Assembly (NCBI RefSeq): GCF_022834715.1
Contig: NZ_BQKC01000001.1
Coordinates: 966,501 to 1,030,500 of the forward strand
Length of the DNA stretch: 64,000 nt
Origin: Granulimonas faecalis
GTDB lineage: Bacteria; Actinomycetota; Coriobacteriia; Coriobacteriales; Atopobiaceae
Reading direction: 5' to 3'
Under the pieces are notes generated by a model. It saw only the letters and a program-made list of their open reading frames with translations, was not told the DNA's origin and ran no database searches. A program made the position numbers and the translations under genes. Within the stretch, counting starts at the first letter, position 1. Every line of letters starts with the position of its first letter. Of the stretch, positions 35,908-44,621 are shown in pieces.

Positions 35908-38267
35908 GGGTGTTCCGGTTCCTCAAGGGCCACGGCCTCGCCGTGGCGCTCTGCATCACGCTCCTCGTGGTCCAGGCCAACCTGGAGCTGGCGCTGCCCG
36001 GCTATATGAGCGACATCATCGACGTCGGCGTGCAGCAGGGCGGCATCGAGGGCCCCGTGCCCCGCACCATCTCCGAGCGGGACCTCGCCAATCTCGAGAT
36101 GTTCATGCCCGAGCCCCACGCCGCCCTCGTGGAGAGCGTCTACGGCGAGCCCGACGCCGACGGCATCCGCACCTACACCGGCACGGAGGCCCAGGCGGCC
36201 GACGACGGCGAGGTAGGGGAGGCCATGGCGCTCCCCGAGTGCGTGGCCCTCTCGCTGGGGCAGGGCATCGACCCCTCCAAGATGGAGGGCGCGGCGTCCT
36301 TCTCCGACATGGGGTCGTCGCCCCAGGCAGCCAAGCTCGCCGCCACGCCCCAGGGTCGCGAGAGGCTCGCCGCCGTGCAGCGGGTGCTCGCCGCCTCCGA
36401 CGGCAGGCTCACCTTGGACGTGGTCCGCGCGCTCTACGACGCGGGCCTCGTGGACCGCGCGCAGCTCGTGGACGCCGCCGACGCCATGTCGGACGCCATG
36501 GACGCCATGGCCGGGTCCATGACGTCCCAGCGCGCCGTGGACTACGTGCGCTCCGTCTACGGGTCGCAGGGCGTGGACCTCGACTGGGTGCGCTCCGACT
36601 ACCTCGCCCGCACCGCGCTCGTGATGTTCGGACTCTGCGCGGCGACCCTCGCCACCACTGTGGCCGTGGGCCTCATCGCCAGCCGCACCGCCGCGTCCGT
36701 GGCCCGCGACCTGCGCCACCGGCTCTTCTCCAAGGTCATGGACCTCGCGCCCTACGACGTCGACCGCTTCTCGCCGTCGTCGCTCATCACCCGTTGTACC
36801 AACGACGTGCAGCAGGTGCAGATGGTCGTGGTCATGATGCTCCGCATGATCCTCCTGGCGCCCATCATGGGCATCGTCGCCTTCATCCAGGTGTGCGCCA
36901 CCAGGAGCGGCCTCGAGTGGATCATCGCCGTGGCGCTCCTCGTGCTGCTGGCCGTCGTCGGCGTGCTCATGGGCCTCACCATGCCCAGGTTCCGCCGTAT
37001 GCAGTCGCTGGTGGACCGCCTCAACCTGGTGTCGCGCAACATGCTCGACGGCCTCATGCCGGTGCGTGCGTTCGGCCGCGAGGCCTACGAGCTCGAGCGC
37101 TTCGACGAGGCCAACACCGAGCTCAAGGAGACCCAGCTGTTCACCAACCGCTCCATGAGCCTGCTCATGCCGGCGATCATGCTGCTCATGAACCTCATGG
37201 CCCTCTCCATCGTCTGGTTCGGCGGCTTCGCCGTGGACGACGGCACCATGCAGGTGGGCACCATGATGGCGTTCATCTCCTACAGCGTGCAGATCGTCAT
37301 GGCGTTCATGATCCTCGCCATGGTGGCCGTCATGCTGCCGCGCGCCGAGGTCTCGGCCGTGCGCATCGACGAGGTGCTCGACTGCGAGCCCCTGGTCGCG
37401 GACCCGGCAGACCCCGTCCCCGTGCCCGATGGGGCGCCCGTCGGCGAGCTCGTCTTCGACGACGTCACCTTCCGCTACCCCGACGCCGCCGACCCCGTGG
37501 TGGCCTCCGTCAGCTTCAGGACGCAGCCCGGCCGCACCACGGCCATCATCGGCTCCACGGGCTCGGGCAAGACCACGCTCGTGAAGCTCGTGCCGCGGTT
37601 CTTCGACGCCACCGAGGGCACCGTGTCGCTCGACGGCGTGGACGTGCGCGACATGGCCCTCGACGACCTGCGCGGCCGCATCGGCTACGTGCCGCAGCAG
37701 GGCCTGCTGTTCTCCGGCACCATCCGCAGCAACCTGCTCTTCGGCGCGCCCGACGCCACCGACGAGGACCTCCGCTGGGCACTCGAGGTGTCGCAGTCGG
37801 CCGAGTTCGTGGACCAGCTGCCCGAGGGCATCGACACACCCGTGGCCCAGGGCGGCACCTCGGTTTCGGGCGGCCAGCGCCAGCGCCTCTCCATCGCCCG
37901 CGCCCTGGCCCGCAGGCCCGAGGTCCTCGTGTTCGACGACTCCTTCTCGGCGCTCGACTACGCCACCGACGCCCGTCTGCGCGACGCGCTGGCGTCCCAG
38001 GTGCGCGGGGCCGCGGTGGTCGTCGTGGCCCAGCGTGTGGCCACGATCATGCACGCCGACGAGATCCTCGTCCTCGACCGCGGCACCCTCGTGGGCCGCG
38101 GAACCCACGAGGAGCTGCTCGCCGCCTGCCCCACCTACCTGGAGATAGCGCGCAGCCAGCTCTCCGACGAGGAGCTCGACCTCACCGAGGCCCGCGCCAA
38201 CGGCCTGGTGGACGACGACGCCCCCACCCACGACGACCCCGAGGAGGTGGCCGACAATGGCCGATAA
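35904..38267 (+). CDS. ABC exporter half with large extracellular insertion
   Basis: A 787-residue half-transporter. The first membrane helix (about 12-35) is followed by an insertion of roughly 185 residues (about 47-232), acidic and Met/Ala-rich, before the remaining five helices. This sits where the first outward loop is expected. The ATPase domain has Walker A GSTGSGKTT near 552 and signature VSGGQRQRL. Its Walker B ends VFDDSFSALD, with aspartate in place of the catalytic glutamate. It pairs with the next gene as the degenerate half. Confidence 0.88.
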   Translation: MRVFRFLKGHGLAVALCITLLVVQANLELALPGYMSDIIDVGVQQGGIEGPVPRTISERDLANLEMFMPEPHAALVESVYGEPDADGIRTYTGTEAQAADDGEVGEAMALPECVALSLGQGIDPSKMEGAASFSDMGSSPQAAKLAATPQGRERLAAVQRVLAASDGRLTLDVVRALYDAGLVDRAQLVDAADAMSDAMDAMAGSMTSQRAVDYVRSVYGSQGVDLDWVRSDYLARTALVMFGLCAATLATTVAVGLIASRTAASVARDLRHRLFSKVMDLAPYDVDRFSPSSLITRCTNDVQQVQMVVVMMLRMILLAPIMGIVAFIQVCATRSGLEWIIAVALLVLLAVVGVLMGLTMPRFRRMQSLVDRLNLVSRNMLDGLMPVRAFGREAYELERFDEANTELKETQLFTNRSMSLLMPAIMLLMNLMALSIVWFGGFAVDDGTMQVGTMMAFISYSVQIVMAFMILAMVAVMLPRAEVSAVRIDEVLDCEPLVADPADPVPVPDGAPVGELVFDDVTFRYPDAADPVVASVSFRTQPGRTTAIIGSTGSGKTTLVKLVPRFFDATEGTVSLDGVDVRDMALDDLRGRIGYVPQQGLLFSGTIRSNLLFGAPDATDEDLRWALEVSQSAEFVDQLPEGIDTPVAQGGTSVSGGQRQRLSIARALARRPEVLVFDDSFSALDYATDARLRDALASQVRGAAVVVVAQRVATIMHADEILVLDRGTLVGRGTHEELLAACPTYLEIARSQLSDEELDLTEARANGLVDDDAPTHDDPEEVADNGR

Positions 38268-40101
38268 CCGTGCCCCCGCCATGGCCCGCGGCCCCATGGG
38301 AGGCCCCGGCCGCCACCGCGGCTCCGGCGAGAAGGCAAAGGACCTGGGCGGCACCCTGCGCCGGCTCGTGTCCTACGCCCGGCCCCACATCGCCGCGCTC
38401 GTGCTCGCCCTGCTCTTCGCCGTCGCGTCCGTGGCCTTCAACGTCGTGGGCCCCGACGTCCTCGGCCGGATCACGACGAAGCTCTTCGAGGGCCTCGTGG
38501 CCAAGGTCGGTGGCACCGGCGGCATCGACTTTGCCTGGATCGGCCGCACGGCCCTCTTCCTGCTGGGCCTCTACTTGGCCTCCGCCGGCTGCTCCGCCGT
38601 GCAGGGAATCCTCCTCACCGGCGTCTCGCAGAAGGTCTGCTACCGCCTGCGCTCCGACATCGCCGAGCGCATCTCCCAGGTGCCCCTCGGCTACTTCGAC
38701 GACCACTCCAAGGGCGACGTGCTCTCCCGCATCACCAACGACGTGGACACGCTGGGCGCCTCGCTCAACCAGTCGCTGTCCCAGATGGTGACCTCGGTCA
38801 CCCAGGTCGTGGGCGTCGCCGCCATGATGGTCTCCATCTCGCCGGTCATGGCCGGCGTGACGTTCCTCTGCCTGCCCCTCGCCCTCGTGGTGGTCCTCGT
38901 GGTGGTCCACTTCTCCCAGCGCTACTTCGTGCAGCAGCAGCGCACCCTCGGCGCGGTCAACGGCATCGTCGAGGAGGACTTCGCCGGTCAGATGGTCATC
39001 CAGGCCTTCAGCCGTCGGCAGGCGTCCGTGGAGGAGTTCGACGCCGCCAACGAGGGCCTCTACGACAGCGCCTGGCGCAGCCAGTTCCTCTCCGGCCTCA
39101 TGCAGCCCCTCATGAACCTGGTGTCCAACATGGGCTACGTGGGCGTCGTGGTCGTGGGCGCGGGCCTCGCCGCGGCCGGCACCATCTCCATCGGCGACAT
39201 CCAGGCCTTCATGCAGTACGTCCGCAACTTCACCCAGCCCATCTCGCAGCTGGCCAACGTCGGCAACATGCTGCAGTCCATGGCCGCGGCCGCCGAGCGC
39301 GTCTTCGAGTTCCTCGACGCCCCCGTGGAGTCCGAGCCTGAGCACCCCGAGCGTCCCGCGTCGCGCGACGGCTCGGTGGCCTTCGACGACGTGGTCTTCG
39401 GCTACAAGGCCGACGAGCCCGTGATCCGCGGCCTGTCCTTCTCGGCGGACCCCGGCCAGACCGTGGCCATCGTGGGCCCCACCGGTGCCGGCAAGTCCAC
39501 GCTCATGAAGCTCATGCTGCGCTTCTACGATGTCGACGGGGGAAGGGTCCGGGTCGACGGCCTCGACGTGAGGCGCTGGTCGCGCCCCGACCTCCGCGGG
39601 AACTTCGCCATGGTGCTGCAGGACTCCTGGCTCTTCAAGGGCACCGTCCGCGAGAACATTCGGTTCGGCCGGCTCGACGCCACCGACGAGGAGGTGGAGG
39701 AGGCCGCGCGCGTCGCCCGGTGCGACCACTTCGTCAACACCTTGGACGGCGGCTACGACTTCATGGTCAACGAGGAGGGCACCAACCTCTCCCAGGGCCA
39801 GCGCCAGCTGGTGACCATCGCGCGGGCCGTGCTCGCCGACAGGCCCATCCTCATCCTCGACGAGGCCACCTCCAACGTGGACACGCGGACCGAGGTGCTC
39901 ATCCAGGAGGCCATGGACCGGCTCATGGCCGGCCGCACGAGCTTTGTGGTGGCCCACCGGCTCTCGACCATCCGCAACGCCGACAACATCCTGGTGATGG
40001 AGCACGGCGACGTGGTGGAGCAGGGCACCCACAGGGAGCTCCTCGCGAAGGACGGCGTCTACGCCAGGCTCTACAACTCGCAGTTCGAGGGATGCGACTA
40101 A
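38257..40101 (+). CDS. ABC exporter half, catalytic partner
   Basis: A 614-residue half-transporter overlapping the previous gene by 11 bases. A ~35-residue Gly/Arg/Pro-rich N-terminus precedes six helices. Coupling region: GYFDDHSKGDVLSRITNDVD. ATPase motifs: Walker A GPTGAGKST near 408, signature LSQGQRQL and Walker B LILDEATSNVD with the catalytic glutamate. With its partner it forms an asymmetric exporter under likely MarR control, consistent with drug or antimicrobial-peptide efflux. Confidence 0.9.
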   Translation: MADNRAPAMARGPMGGPGRHRGSGEKAKDLGGTLRRLVSYARPHIAALVLALLFAVASVAFNVVGPDVLGRITTKLFEGLVAKVGGTGGIDFAWIGRTALFLLGLYLASAGCSAVQGILLTGVSQKVCYRLRSDIAERISQVPLGYFDDHSKGDVLSRITNDVDTLGASLNQSLSQMVTSVTQVVGVAAMMVSISPVMAGVTFLCLPLALVVVLVVVHFSQRYFVQQQRTLGAVNGIVEEDFAGQMVIQAFSRRQASVEEFDAANEGLYDSAWRSQFLSGLMQPLMNLVSNMGYVGVVVVGAGLAAAGTISIGDIQAFMQYVRNFTQPISQLANVGNMLQSMAAAAERVFEFLDAPVESEPEHPERPASRDGSVAFDDVVFGYKADEPVIRGLSFSADPGQTVAIVGPTGAGKSTLMKLMLRFYDVDGGRVRVDGLDVRRWSRPDLRGNFAMVLQDSWLFKGTVRENIRFGRLDATDEEVEEAARVARCDHFVNTLDGGYDFMVNEEGTNLSQGQRQLVTIARAVLADRPILILDEATSNVDTRTEVLIQEAMDRLMAGRTSFVVAHRLSTIRNADNILVMEHGDVVEQGTHRELLAKDGVYARLYNSQFEGCD

Positions 40102-40132
40102 GGAGGCATGACCTGCGGCGAGGGGGGGGGTG

Positions 40133-40358
40133 CGGCCTGCGGCGAAGGCCCTCGGATGCGCCCTGCCCCACGGCGAGGAGGGCGTAGCCCGCGGCGAGAG
40201 GCCCTGGGTGCGCGACCGTCCGGCGAGGGCGGGCGAGTGCGCGGTTTGTCCCCGGCAAAGCGCCCCCGATGCGCGGTTTCGGGTTCAGAACGCGCATCGG
40301 GGGCCTCTCGCCGCGGGTGGGCCGCGCATCCACCGGCTTTCACCGGAGAGCCGCTCAT
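40133..40358. repeat. mirror-symmetric repeat array A
   Basis: In this 374-base gene-free gap TGCGC boxes at 40157, 40209, 40238 and 40270 (with a degenerate unit near 40183) face CGCGCA-type boxes at 40291, 40323 and 40352. The two halves are mirrored about a centre between 40270 and 40291 (a 21-base box-to-box step). The steps next to the centre are 32 then 29 bases on both sides. Arrays B and C elsewhere share this layout. A long imperfect hairpin is possible. No coding potential was seen. Confidence 0.75.
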
Positions 40359-40475
40359 CGAAGGCGTTTCGACGGGCCGGAGAGGCCCCGGGGCCCACGG
40401 TCCGAACCCGTCGGCGAGACACAGCGAACCCCCTGCTCAGACGTGCCGGGCGAGGGGGTTCGCACAGTTGGAGGT

Positions 40476-40551
40476 TGGTGGGCCCAGTAGGATTCGAACC
40501 TACACTCCAAGGATTATGAGTCCTCTGCATTGACCGTTATGCTATAGGCCC
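40476..40551 (-). tRNA. tRNA with CAT anticodon, probably tRNA-Ile2
   Basis: A 76-base tRNA including CCA. Acceptor GGGCCTA pairs with TGGGCCC (one G-T), and the anticodon loop CTCATAA carries CAT. Such a tRNA is either elongator Met or the lysidine-modified Ile2. The GGGCCTATAGC 5-prime half resembles tRNA-Ile genes, and C4-G69/C5-G68 fit known TilS preferences, so Ile2 is favoured but not certain. Confidence 0.9.
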
Positions 40552-40558
40552 GATACAG

Positions 40559-40586
40559 AAAAGGGCGGCGACCGAGGCCGCCGCCC
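40559..40586 (-). terminator. terminator after tRNA-Ala
   Basis: GGGCGGCG and CGCCGCCC pair over 8 bp at 40563-40586. On the minus strand TTTT follows. It sits between tRNA-Ala and the CAT tRNA, so the second tRNA is either read through or has its own weak promoter. Confidence 0.75.
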
Positions 40587-40595
40587 TGTATCATG

Positions 40596-40671
40596 TGGTG
40601 GAGATAAGGGGGATCGAACCCCTGACCTCATGACTGCCAGTCATGCGCTCTCCCAGCTGAGCTATATCCCC
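40596..40671 (-). tRNA. tRNA-Ala (GGC)
   Basis: A 76-base cloverleaf with encoded CCA. Acceptor GGGGATA pairs with TATCTCC (one G-T), the D arm is TAGCTCAGCTGGGAGAGC, anticodon loop CTGGCAG gives GGC, and the T arm is GGGGTTCGATCCCC. Confidence 0.96.
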
Positions 40672-40690
40672 GTGGGTTGGTGCGTCGATA

Positions 40691-40718
40691 ACTATAGCAG
40701 AAGCCGAGGCCTCCGCAA
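40691..40718 (-). promoter_or_regulatory. promoter of the tRNA-Ala / CAT-tRNA unit
   Basis: Minus-strand TTGCGG (40718-40713) and TATAGT (40696-40691), 16 bases apart, lie about 20 bases ahead of the tRNA-Ala 5-prime end. Confidence 0.65.
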
Positions 40719-40745
40719 GCACTTTTTTTCGTCGATTGGGCCACG

Positions 40746-41418
40746 ATGTCAAAACATCCCCTCTCACCAGGCAAGACGCGGGCCATCGTCGCCCTGTGCG
40801 CCGCCGTGGTCGCCGTTGCCGTCTGGGTGCTCTGGCCCCTCGCGCTCTGTCCGGACCCGACCCCCCGCCCACGGGCTGCCCGAATCCGACTTCGTCGAAG
40901 GCGACGGGTCCGCAGGTTACCGGGACGGCGACGGTGTGCCCGACCCCGAGGACATCATCGTGTCGGCCCGCGCCTACACGGCCATGCGCCCCCGCTATGG
41001 GAGCGCCTACTACGAGGGCGGCCCTCCCGCGGACAGCCGGGGCGTGTGCACCGACCTCCTCGCCGCCCCTCAAGGGCGCCGGGTGGGACTTGCAGTCCCT
41101 CGTGGACGAGGACATCCGCGCCGCCCCCGGGGCCTATGGCGTGGGGGAGCCGGACCGGGCCATCGACTACCGGCGCGTGAGGAACGTCGCCGTCTACCTG
41201 GGGATCCATGCTGCCTCGCTGACGCTCGACCCCTACGACGCCGCCGCGTGGCGTGCGGGGACATCGCCGTGTTCTCCGACCACGTGGCGGTCGTCTCCGA
41301 TGTCCGCGACGGGGACGGCGTGCCCTACCTCATCCACCACGAGGGCCCGCTGCGGCGCTCCTTCGAGGAGGACGTCCTGGCCTCCCGCCCCGACCTTGTG
41401 GGGCATTTCAGGCTCTGA
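40746..41418 (+). pseudogene. frameshifted DUF1287-family gene
   Basis: Three reading frames in succession encode one protein. Frame 1 from ATG 40746 gives a signal anchor (TRAIVALCAAVVAVAVWVLW). After about 40865 a second frame gives SARAYTAMRPRYGSAYYEGG and RGVCTDLL. From about 41075 a third frame gives DLQSLVDEDIRAAPGAYG and DRAIDYRRVRNV. From about 41260 the second frame resumes with GDIAVFSDHVAVVSD and VGHFRL. The order and motifs match DUF1287 proteins, which are exported and NlpC/P60-related. At least three indels break it, each near short homopolymers, so either a decaying gene or sequencing errors. Confidence 0.75.
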
Positions 41419-41504
41419 AGTCGCCCGGCCTAACGGGGCCGGAAGGGTGGCTACCATGGGATGTTGCTGGCACGCACCCAGGACGACCGGAAAGGACCTC
41501 TCCC

Positions 41505-42224
41505 GTGGCCGACAAGAACGACCGATCCCCCACCCCCGCCGACCGGCGCAGGCAGAAGCGCGAGGCCAAGGAGGCAAAGGCCCGCGAGAGGCGCATCCGC
41601 GCCCGGCAGGGGGACCGCAGGCTGTTCCCCAAGGTGTCCAAGAAGGCTGCCACCGCGTTCGTGGCCGTCGTGGCGGTGCTTTTCGTCCTGAGCGTCTTCT
41701 GGCGTCTCGGTCCCGGCTCCCAGGCCCCCCGCGTGCAGGGCACCGACGCCCCGGCCGTGGCCAAGAAGGGCGCCACCATGATCTACAAGTCGGGCTCCTA
41801 TACGGTGGGCACCAACCTTGACGCGGGGCAGTACAAGTTCCTGGCGGCCGGCGGGCAGACCGCCGCCGTCTCCGTGGACGGCGGCGATGCCGCCTCCTTC
41901 ACCACGCAGTGCTGGCTCGAGCTCTCGGACGGCCAGAAGGTGGAGGTTTCGGGCGCCACGTTCGCCTCGGGTGACGACATATCCGCCACCGACGCGCAAG
42001 AAGTCGAGGGCACGGGTATCTACAAGGTGGGTACCGACTGCCCCGCGGCCCGCTACGCGGTCACCTCGGACGGCTCCGGCGCCGCCTCCTACGCCGTGCT
42101 CGACTCAGACGCCCCCGGGTCGGAGCCCGTGGCCTCCGGATCGGTCGACGGCTCCACGGAGGTGCAGGTCGCCGATGGTCAGTACCTCGAATTGAGAGGC
42201 TGCGTCGCGACCGTCCTCGGATAG
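41505..42224 (+). CDS. single-pass membrane protein with two repeated external domains
   Basis: A 239-residue protein. The N-terminal 48 residues are strongly basic (KREAKEAKARERRIRARQ) and cytoplasmic, followed by one membrane helix at about 49-67. The external part has two related segments, one with SGSYTVGTNLDAGQYKFLAA and one with GIYKVGTDCPAARYAVTS. These resemble the small YxVGxDIPAGxY beta modules seen in surface proteins of Gram-positive gut bacteria. GTG 41505 has AAAGGACC upstream. Role unknown. Confidence 0.75.
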   Translation: MADKNDRSPTPADRRRQKREAKEAKARERRIRARQGDRRLFPKVSKKAATAFVAVVAVLFVLSVFWRLGPGSQAPRVQGTDAPAVAKKGATMIYKSGSYTVGTNLDAGQYKFLAAGGQTAAVSVDGGDAASFTTQCWLELSDGQKVEVSGATFASGDDISATDAQEVEGTGIYKVGTDCPAARYAVTSDGSGAASYAVLDSDAPGSEPVASGSVDGSTEVQVADGQYLELRGCVATVLG

Positions 42225-42261
42225 ATCGCGGCCCTGACGTTTCACCCTGTTAGGAGGGACC

Positions 42262-42765
42262 ATGGCACGGGACTCGGCGGGTAGAGGACGCACCACCGCG
42301 ATAAAGGGCTTGACGGTCGCCGTCGCCCTCGCGGTGCTCTGCGTGCCCGTGGGCCTCTCCTCCTGCACGGCAGGGAGCGCGAAGGCCGCGGGGGCCACAA
42401 CCCTGGGTCAGACCCGGAAGGTGGGGCACGGTCGGAAGCCCGACGCCGACGAGCTGCTCGTCATCCGCACGGACGACTCCACCTCCGCCTACGGGAAGCC
42501 CATGCAGGTGTCCGCCCCCTCCGACGGGTCCGGGGTCCCTGTGACCCTGGTGACGGAGTTCTTCTCGACGTCGCGCTTCCTCTTCATCTACGTGGACGGC
42601 GACATGGTGGAGGTGCAGGAGACACCCAAGGATCGCACGGTGGTCCCGCTCTCGGGTGACCGGTTGAGCGAGGGCACGCACACCGTGGAGGCCGTCCAGT
42701 ATGCCGGAGACAGCCCGGCGGCCACTGTGACCATGTACAAGACCGCCCAGTACGTTGTCTCGTGA
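42262..42765 (+). CDS. predicted lipoprotein
   Basis: A 167-residue exported protein. The signal peptide has arginines at 3, 8 and 10, a hydrophobic core LTVAVALAVLCVPV and lipobox LSSC, so C35 should be lipidated after cleavage. The mature part is a single compact domain with no recognised family. TTAGGAGGGACC precedes ATG 42262. It lies between two membrane-protein genes in the same orientation and is probably co-expressed with them. Confidence 0.78.
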   Translation: MARDSAGRGRTTAIKGLTVAVALAVLCVPVGLSSCTAGSAKAAGATTLGQTRKVGHGRKPDADELLVIRTDDSTSAYGKPMQVSAPSDGSGVPVTLVTEFFSTSRFLFIYVDGDMVEVQETPKDRTVVPLSGDRLSEGTHTVEAVQYAGDSPAATVTMYKTAQYVVS

Positions 42766-42775
42766 GGGAGGACGA

Positions 42776-43732
42776 TTGAACCGAAGGATCTCTGCCCTGG
42801 CCGACACCCCGCGCGCCCGCTCCGCCGTGCGCAACGCCGCCGTGGCCTACCTCGTCCTCACGGGGGCGGCCATGGGCTTCGTCATCTACCTCCTCGCCTG
42901 CGCTGCCGCGTGGGTGAGCGGGCGGCCCGGCGGCTTCTCGGCCCCCATCCGGGTCGTGCTCGTCTCGCTTCCTGCGGGTGCCTGCCTCATCTTCCTGTTC
43001 GCCCTTGCCGTAGGGGCGTGCACCACGGGCATCGCCCTCGCCTCGCGTGCCCTCCGCGCGCCTACCAGGGGCGTGCCGCGCTGGCTGGGAAGGGCCTCTG
43101 CCTCCCTCGTGGTCCTCTACCTCGCCGGCGTCGCCTGGTCGTTCACCCAGGCGGACCCCGTGCTCTTCTCCACCTTCGCGCTCATGCTCATGCTCACGGT
43201 CGTCTTCCGCTGGGTGGTCACGGAGAACGTCGTCGTCCCGCCACCGGAGGAGCCCGACTCCGACGCCGTGGCGTGTCCCGAGGGGCTCTCGCGGTTCATC
43301 ACCGGCTATTGCCAGCTCATGGTCATCTGGGGCTCCATGGAGTGCGTCATGGCCATGACCTACCTCGCCAAGGTGGCGTCCGTCCCCATGGCCGAGCCCG
43401 GTTTCGTCTCCACCATGGGCTCCGGCGTCACCACGGGCCTCATACTCCTTCTTGAGGGAGCCTACTTCGTCGTGTGCGCCGTCTTCAACGTGCGCGGGGC
43501 CAAGCGCCAGCGCGACGCGCGAGTCGGTCTCGGCCTGCTCTTCGCGGGGCTCGTCGCCGCGCTCTCCCTGCTCGTGCTGGCCCTCGTGGTGAGGGCCATG
43601 GGGTCGCCCGACGGCACGGAGCAGCTCTTCTGCGCCGTGGTGAGCTCCGGCCTCATGGCCGGCGCCTACGCGAGGTGCCGGGCGCGGCTCAAGCCGTCGT
43701 ATCGCCCGACGGCAAACGGTTACACTGCATAA
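42776..43732 (+). CDS. polytopic membrane protein of unknown function
   Basis: A 318-residue protein with about eight hydrophobic helices (for example AAMGFVIYLLACAAAWV, IFLFALAVGACTTGIAL, LMLMLTVVFRWVV, LLFAGLVAALSLLVLALV). No family was recognised. TTG 42776 is favoured because GAGGGAGG lies just upstream; another TTG at 42755 inside the lipoprotein end would add seven residues. Confidence 0.72.
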   Translation: MNRRISALADTPRARSAVRNAAVAYLVLTGAAMGFVIYLLACAAAWVSGRPGGFSAPIRVVLVSLPAGACLIFLFALAVGACTTGIALASRALRAPTRGVPRWLGRASASLVVLYLAGVAWSFTQADPVLFSTFALMLMLTVVFRWVVTENVVVPPPEEPDSDAVACPEGLSRFITGYCQLMVIWGSMECVMAMTYLAKVASVPMAEPGFVSTMGSGVTTGLILLLEGAYFVVCAVFNVRGAKRQRDARVGLGLLFAGLVAALSLLVLALVVRAMGSPDGTEQLFCAVVSSGLMAGAYARCRARLKPSYRPTANGYTA

Positions 43733-43779
43733 CGCCATTGACAGCTGTCCCGGGCGAGCCGGGGGAGGGAGCGGACACC

Positions 43780-44199
43780 ATGTCCAACGACCGCAAGCTC
43801 ATGAAGGTCATGAGCCTCATCCTTTTGGCCTGGTCCCTGGTGATCTTCGTCTACGACGCCCTGTGCATCGTGACGGTGGCCACCAACGGCTGGCACTCCG
43901 CCGGCTTCGTACTCGTGGCCAGCTACACCTTCCAGGGCCTGTTCGGCATCTGGACCGGCATGGCAGGCGTCAAGGGGGCCAACACCCCGTCGCGCTCCGG
44001 GAGGTTCAACGTGGGTGCGGCTATCCTCTCGCTCTTCGAGCTGTTCTGCCTCGTCTACACCCTCGTGGTGGGCCACGACCTCGGCGGACGGGTCTTGGGG
44101 GAGGACATACCCAGCATCGTCCTCGAGGTGGTCGCCCTCATCGTCTGCGCCGCGGGCTGGATGTTCGGTCGCCGCGTTCTGGAGGCGTCGAAAAAGTAA
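43780..44199 (+). CDS. four-helix membrane protein of unknown function
   Basis: A 139-residue protein with four hydrophobic helices (about 9-30, 40-62, 76-96, 105-128). The pattern LILLAWSLVIFVYDALC...GIWTGMAGVKGANTPSRSGRFNVGAAILSLFEL suggests a compact bundle, but no family was recognised. ATG 43780 follows GGGGGAGGGAGCGG. Last gene of the envelope cluster before tRNA-Val. Confidence 0.72.
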   Translation: MSNDRKLMKVMSLILLAWSLVIFVYDALCIVTVATNGWHSAGFVLVASYTFQGLFGIWTGMAGVKGANTPSRSGRFNVGAAILSLFELFCLVYTLVVGHDLGGRVLGEDIPSIVLEVVALIVCAAGWMFGRRVLEASKK

Positions 44200-44212
44200 T
44201 CCAAATTGGCCC

Positions 44213-44240
44213 TTGCACGCCGAGACGCTTCTGCTAATAT
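44213..44240 (+). promoter_or_regulatory. tRNA-Val promoter
   Basis: TTGCAC (44213-44218) and TAATAT (44235-44240) are separated by 16 bases and lie 30 bases before the tRNA 5-prime end. Confidence 0.75.
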
Positions 44241-44269
44241 AAATATCCGTGCGGCAGCGTCGCACCTAC

Positions 44270-44344
44270 GGGCGATTGGCTCAGTGGTAGAGCACATCCT
44301 TCACACGGATGGGGTCGCTGGTTCGAACCCAGCATCGCCCACCA
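44270..44344 (+). tRNA. tRNA-Val (CAC)
   Basis: A 75-base cloverleaf with encoded CCA. Acceptor GGGCGAT pairs with ATCGCCC, anticodon stem CATCC/GGATG encloses TTCACAC with anticodon CAC, and the T arm has GGTTCGAACCC. Reads GTG, a heavily used codon here. Confidence 0.95.
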
Positions 44345-44353
44345 GAGAAACAG

Positions 44354-44440
44354 CAGGTCATCGGGGTAACCCGGTGGCCTGTTTTCTTTTGGTCGCAAAA
44401 TGGTCGCAAAATGGTCGCAAAGGTGGTCGCAAAAACCCGG
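44354..44440 (+). repeat. tRNA-Val terminator and GGTCGCAAA tandem repeats
   Basis: 44354-44399 is identical over 46 bases to the tRNA-Pro 3-prime flank and contains the same 12-bp stem, GTAA loop and T-rich tail. Four copies of GGTCGCAAA follow here against two behind tRNA-Pro, and similarity continues through the CCGGCGCCCAC segment. The shared 3-prime flank of two different tRNAs suggests duplication or old integration events. Confidence 0.75.
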
Positions 44441-44504
44441 CGCCCACGCCCACGGGAGTGCCCGGGCTCATGGGACCCCACGTCCACACGGGCGCCGTCC
44501 CATG

Positions 44505-44545
44505 AAAAAGGCGCCTCCCGAGGGGACCGATCCCCGGGAGGCGCC
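44505..44545 (-). terminator. rpsT terminator
   Basis: GGCGCCTCCCG-type arms at 44510-44545 form a long GC stem (with an inner GGGG/CCCC pair). On the minus strand the hairpin is followed by TTTTT (44509-44505). Confidence 0.88.
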
Positions 44546-44621
44546 CGATGTTCCGTGTCTCTAAGGTCTGCCAGATCCTCGTGGGGTAGGAGCGACAGCC
44601 ACACACGAACCCAGAAGGGTG

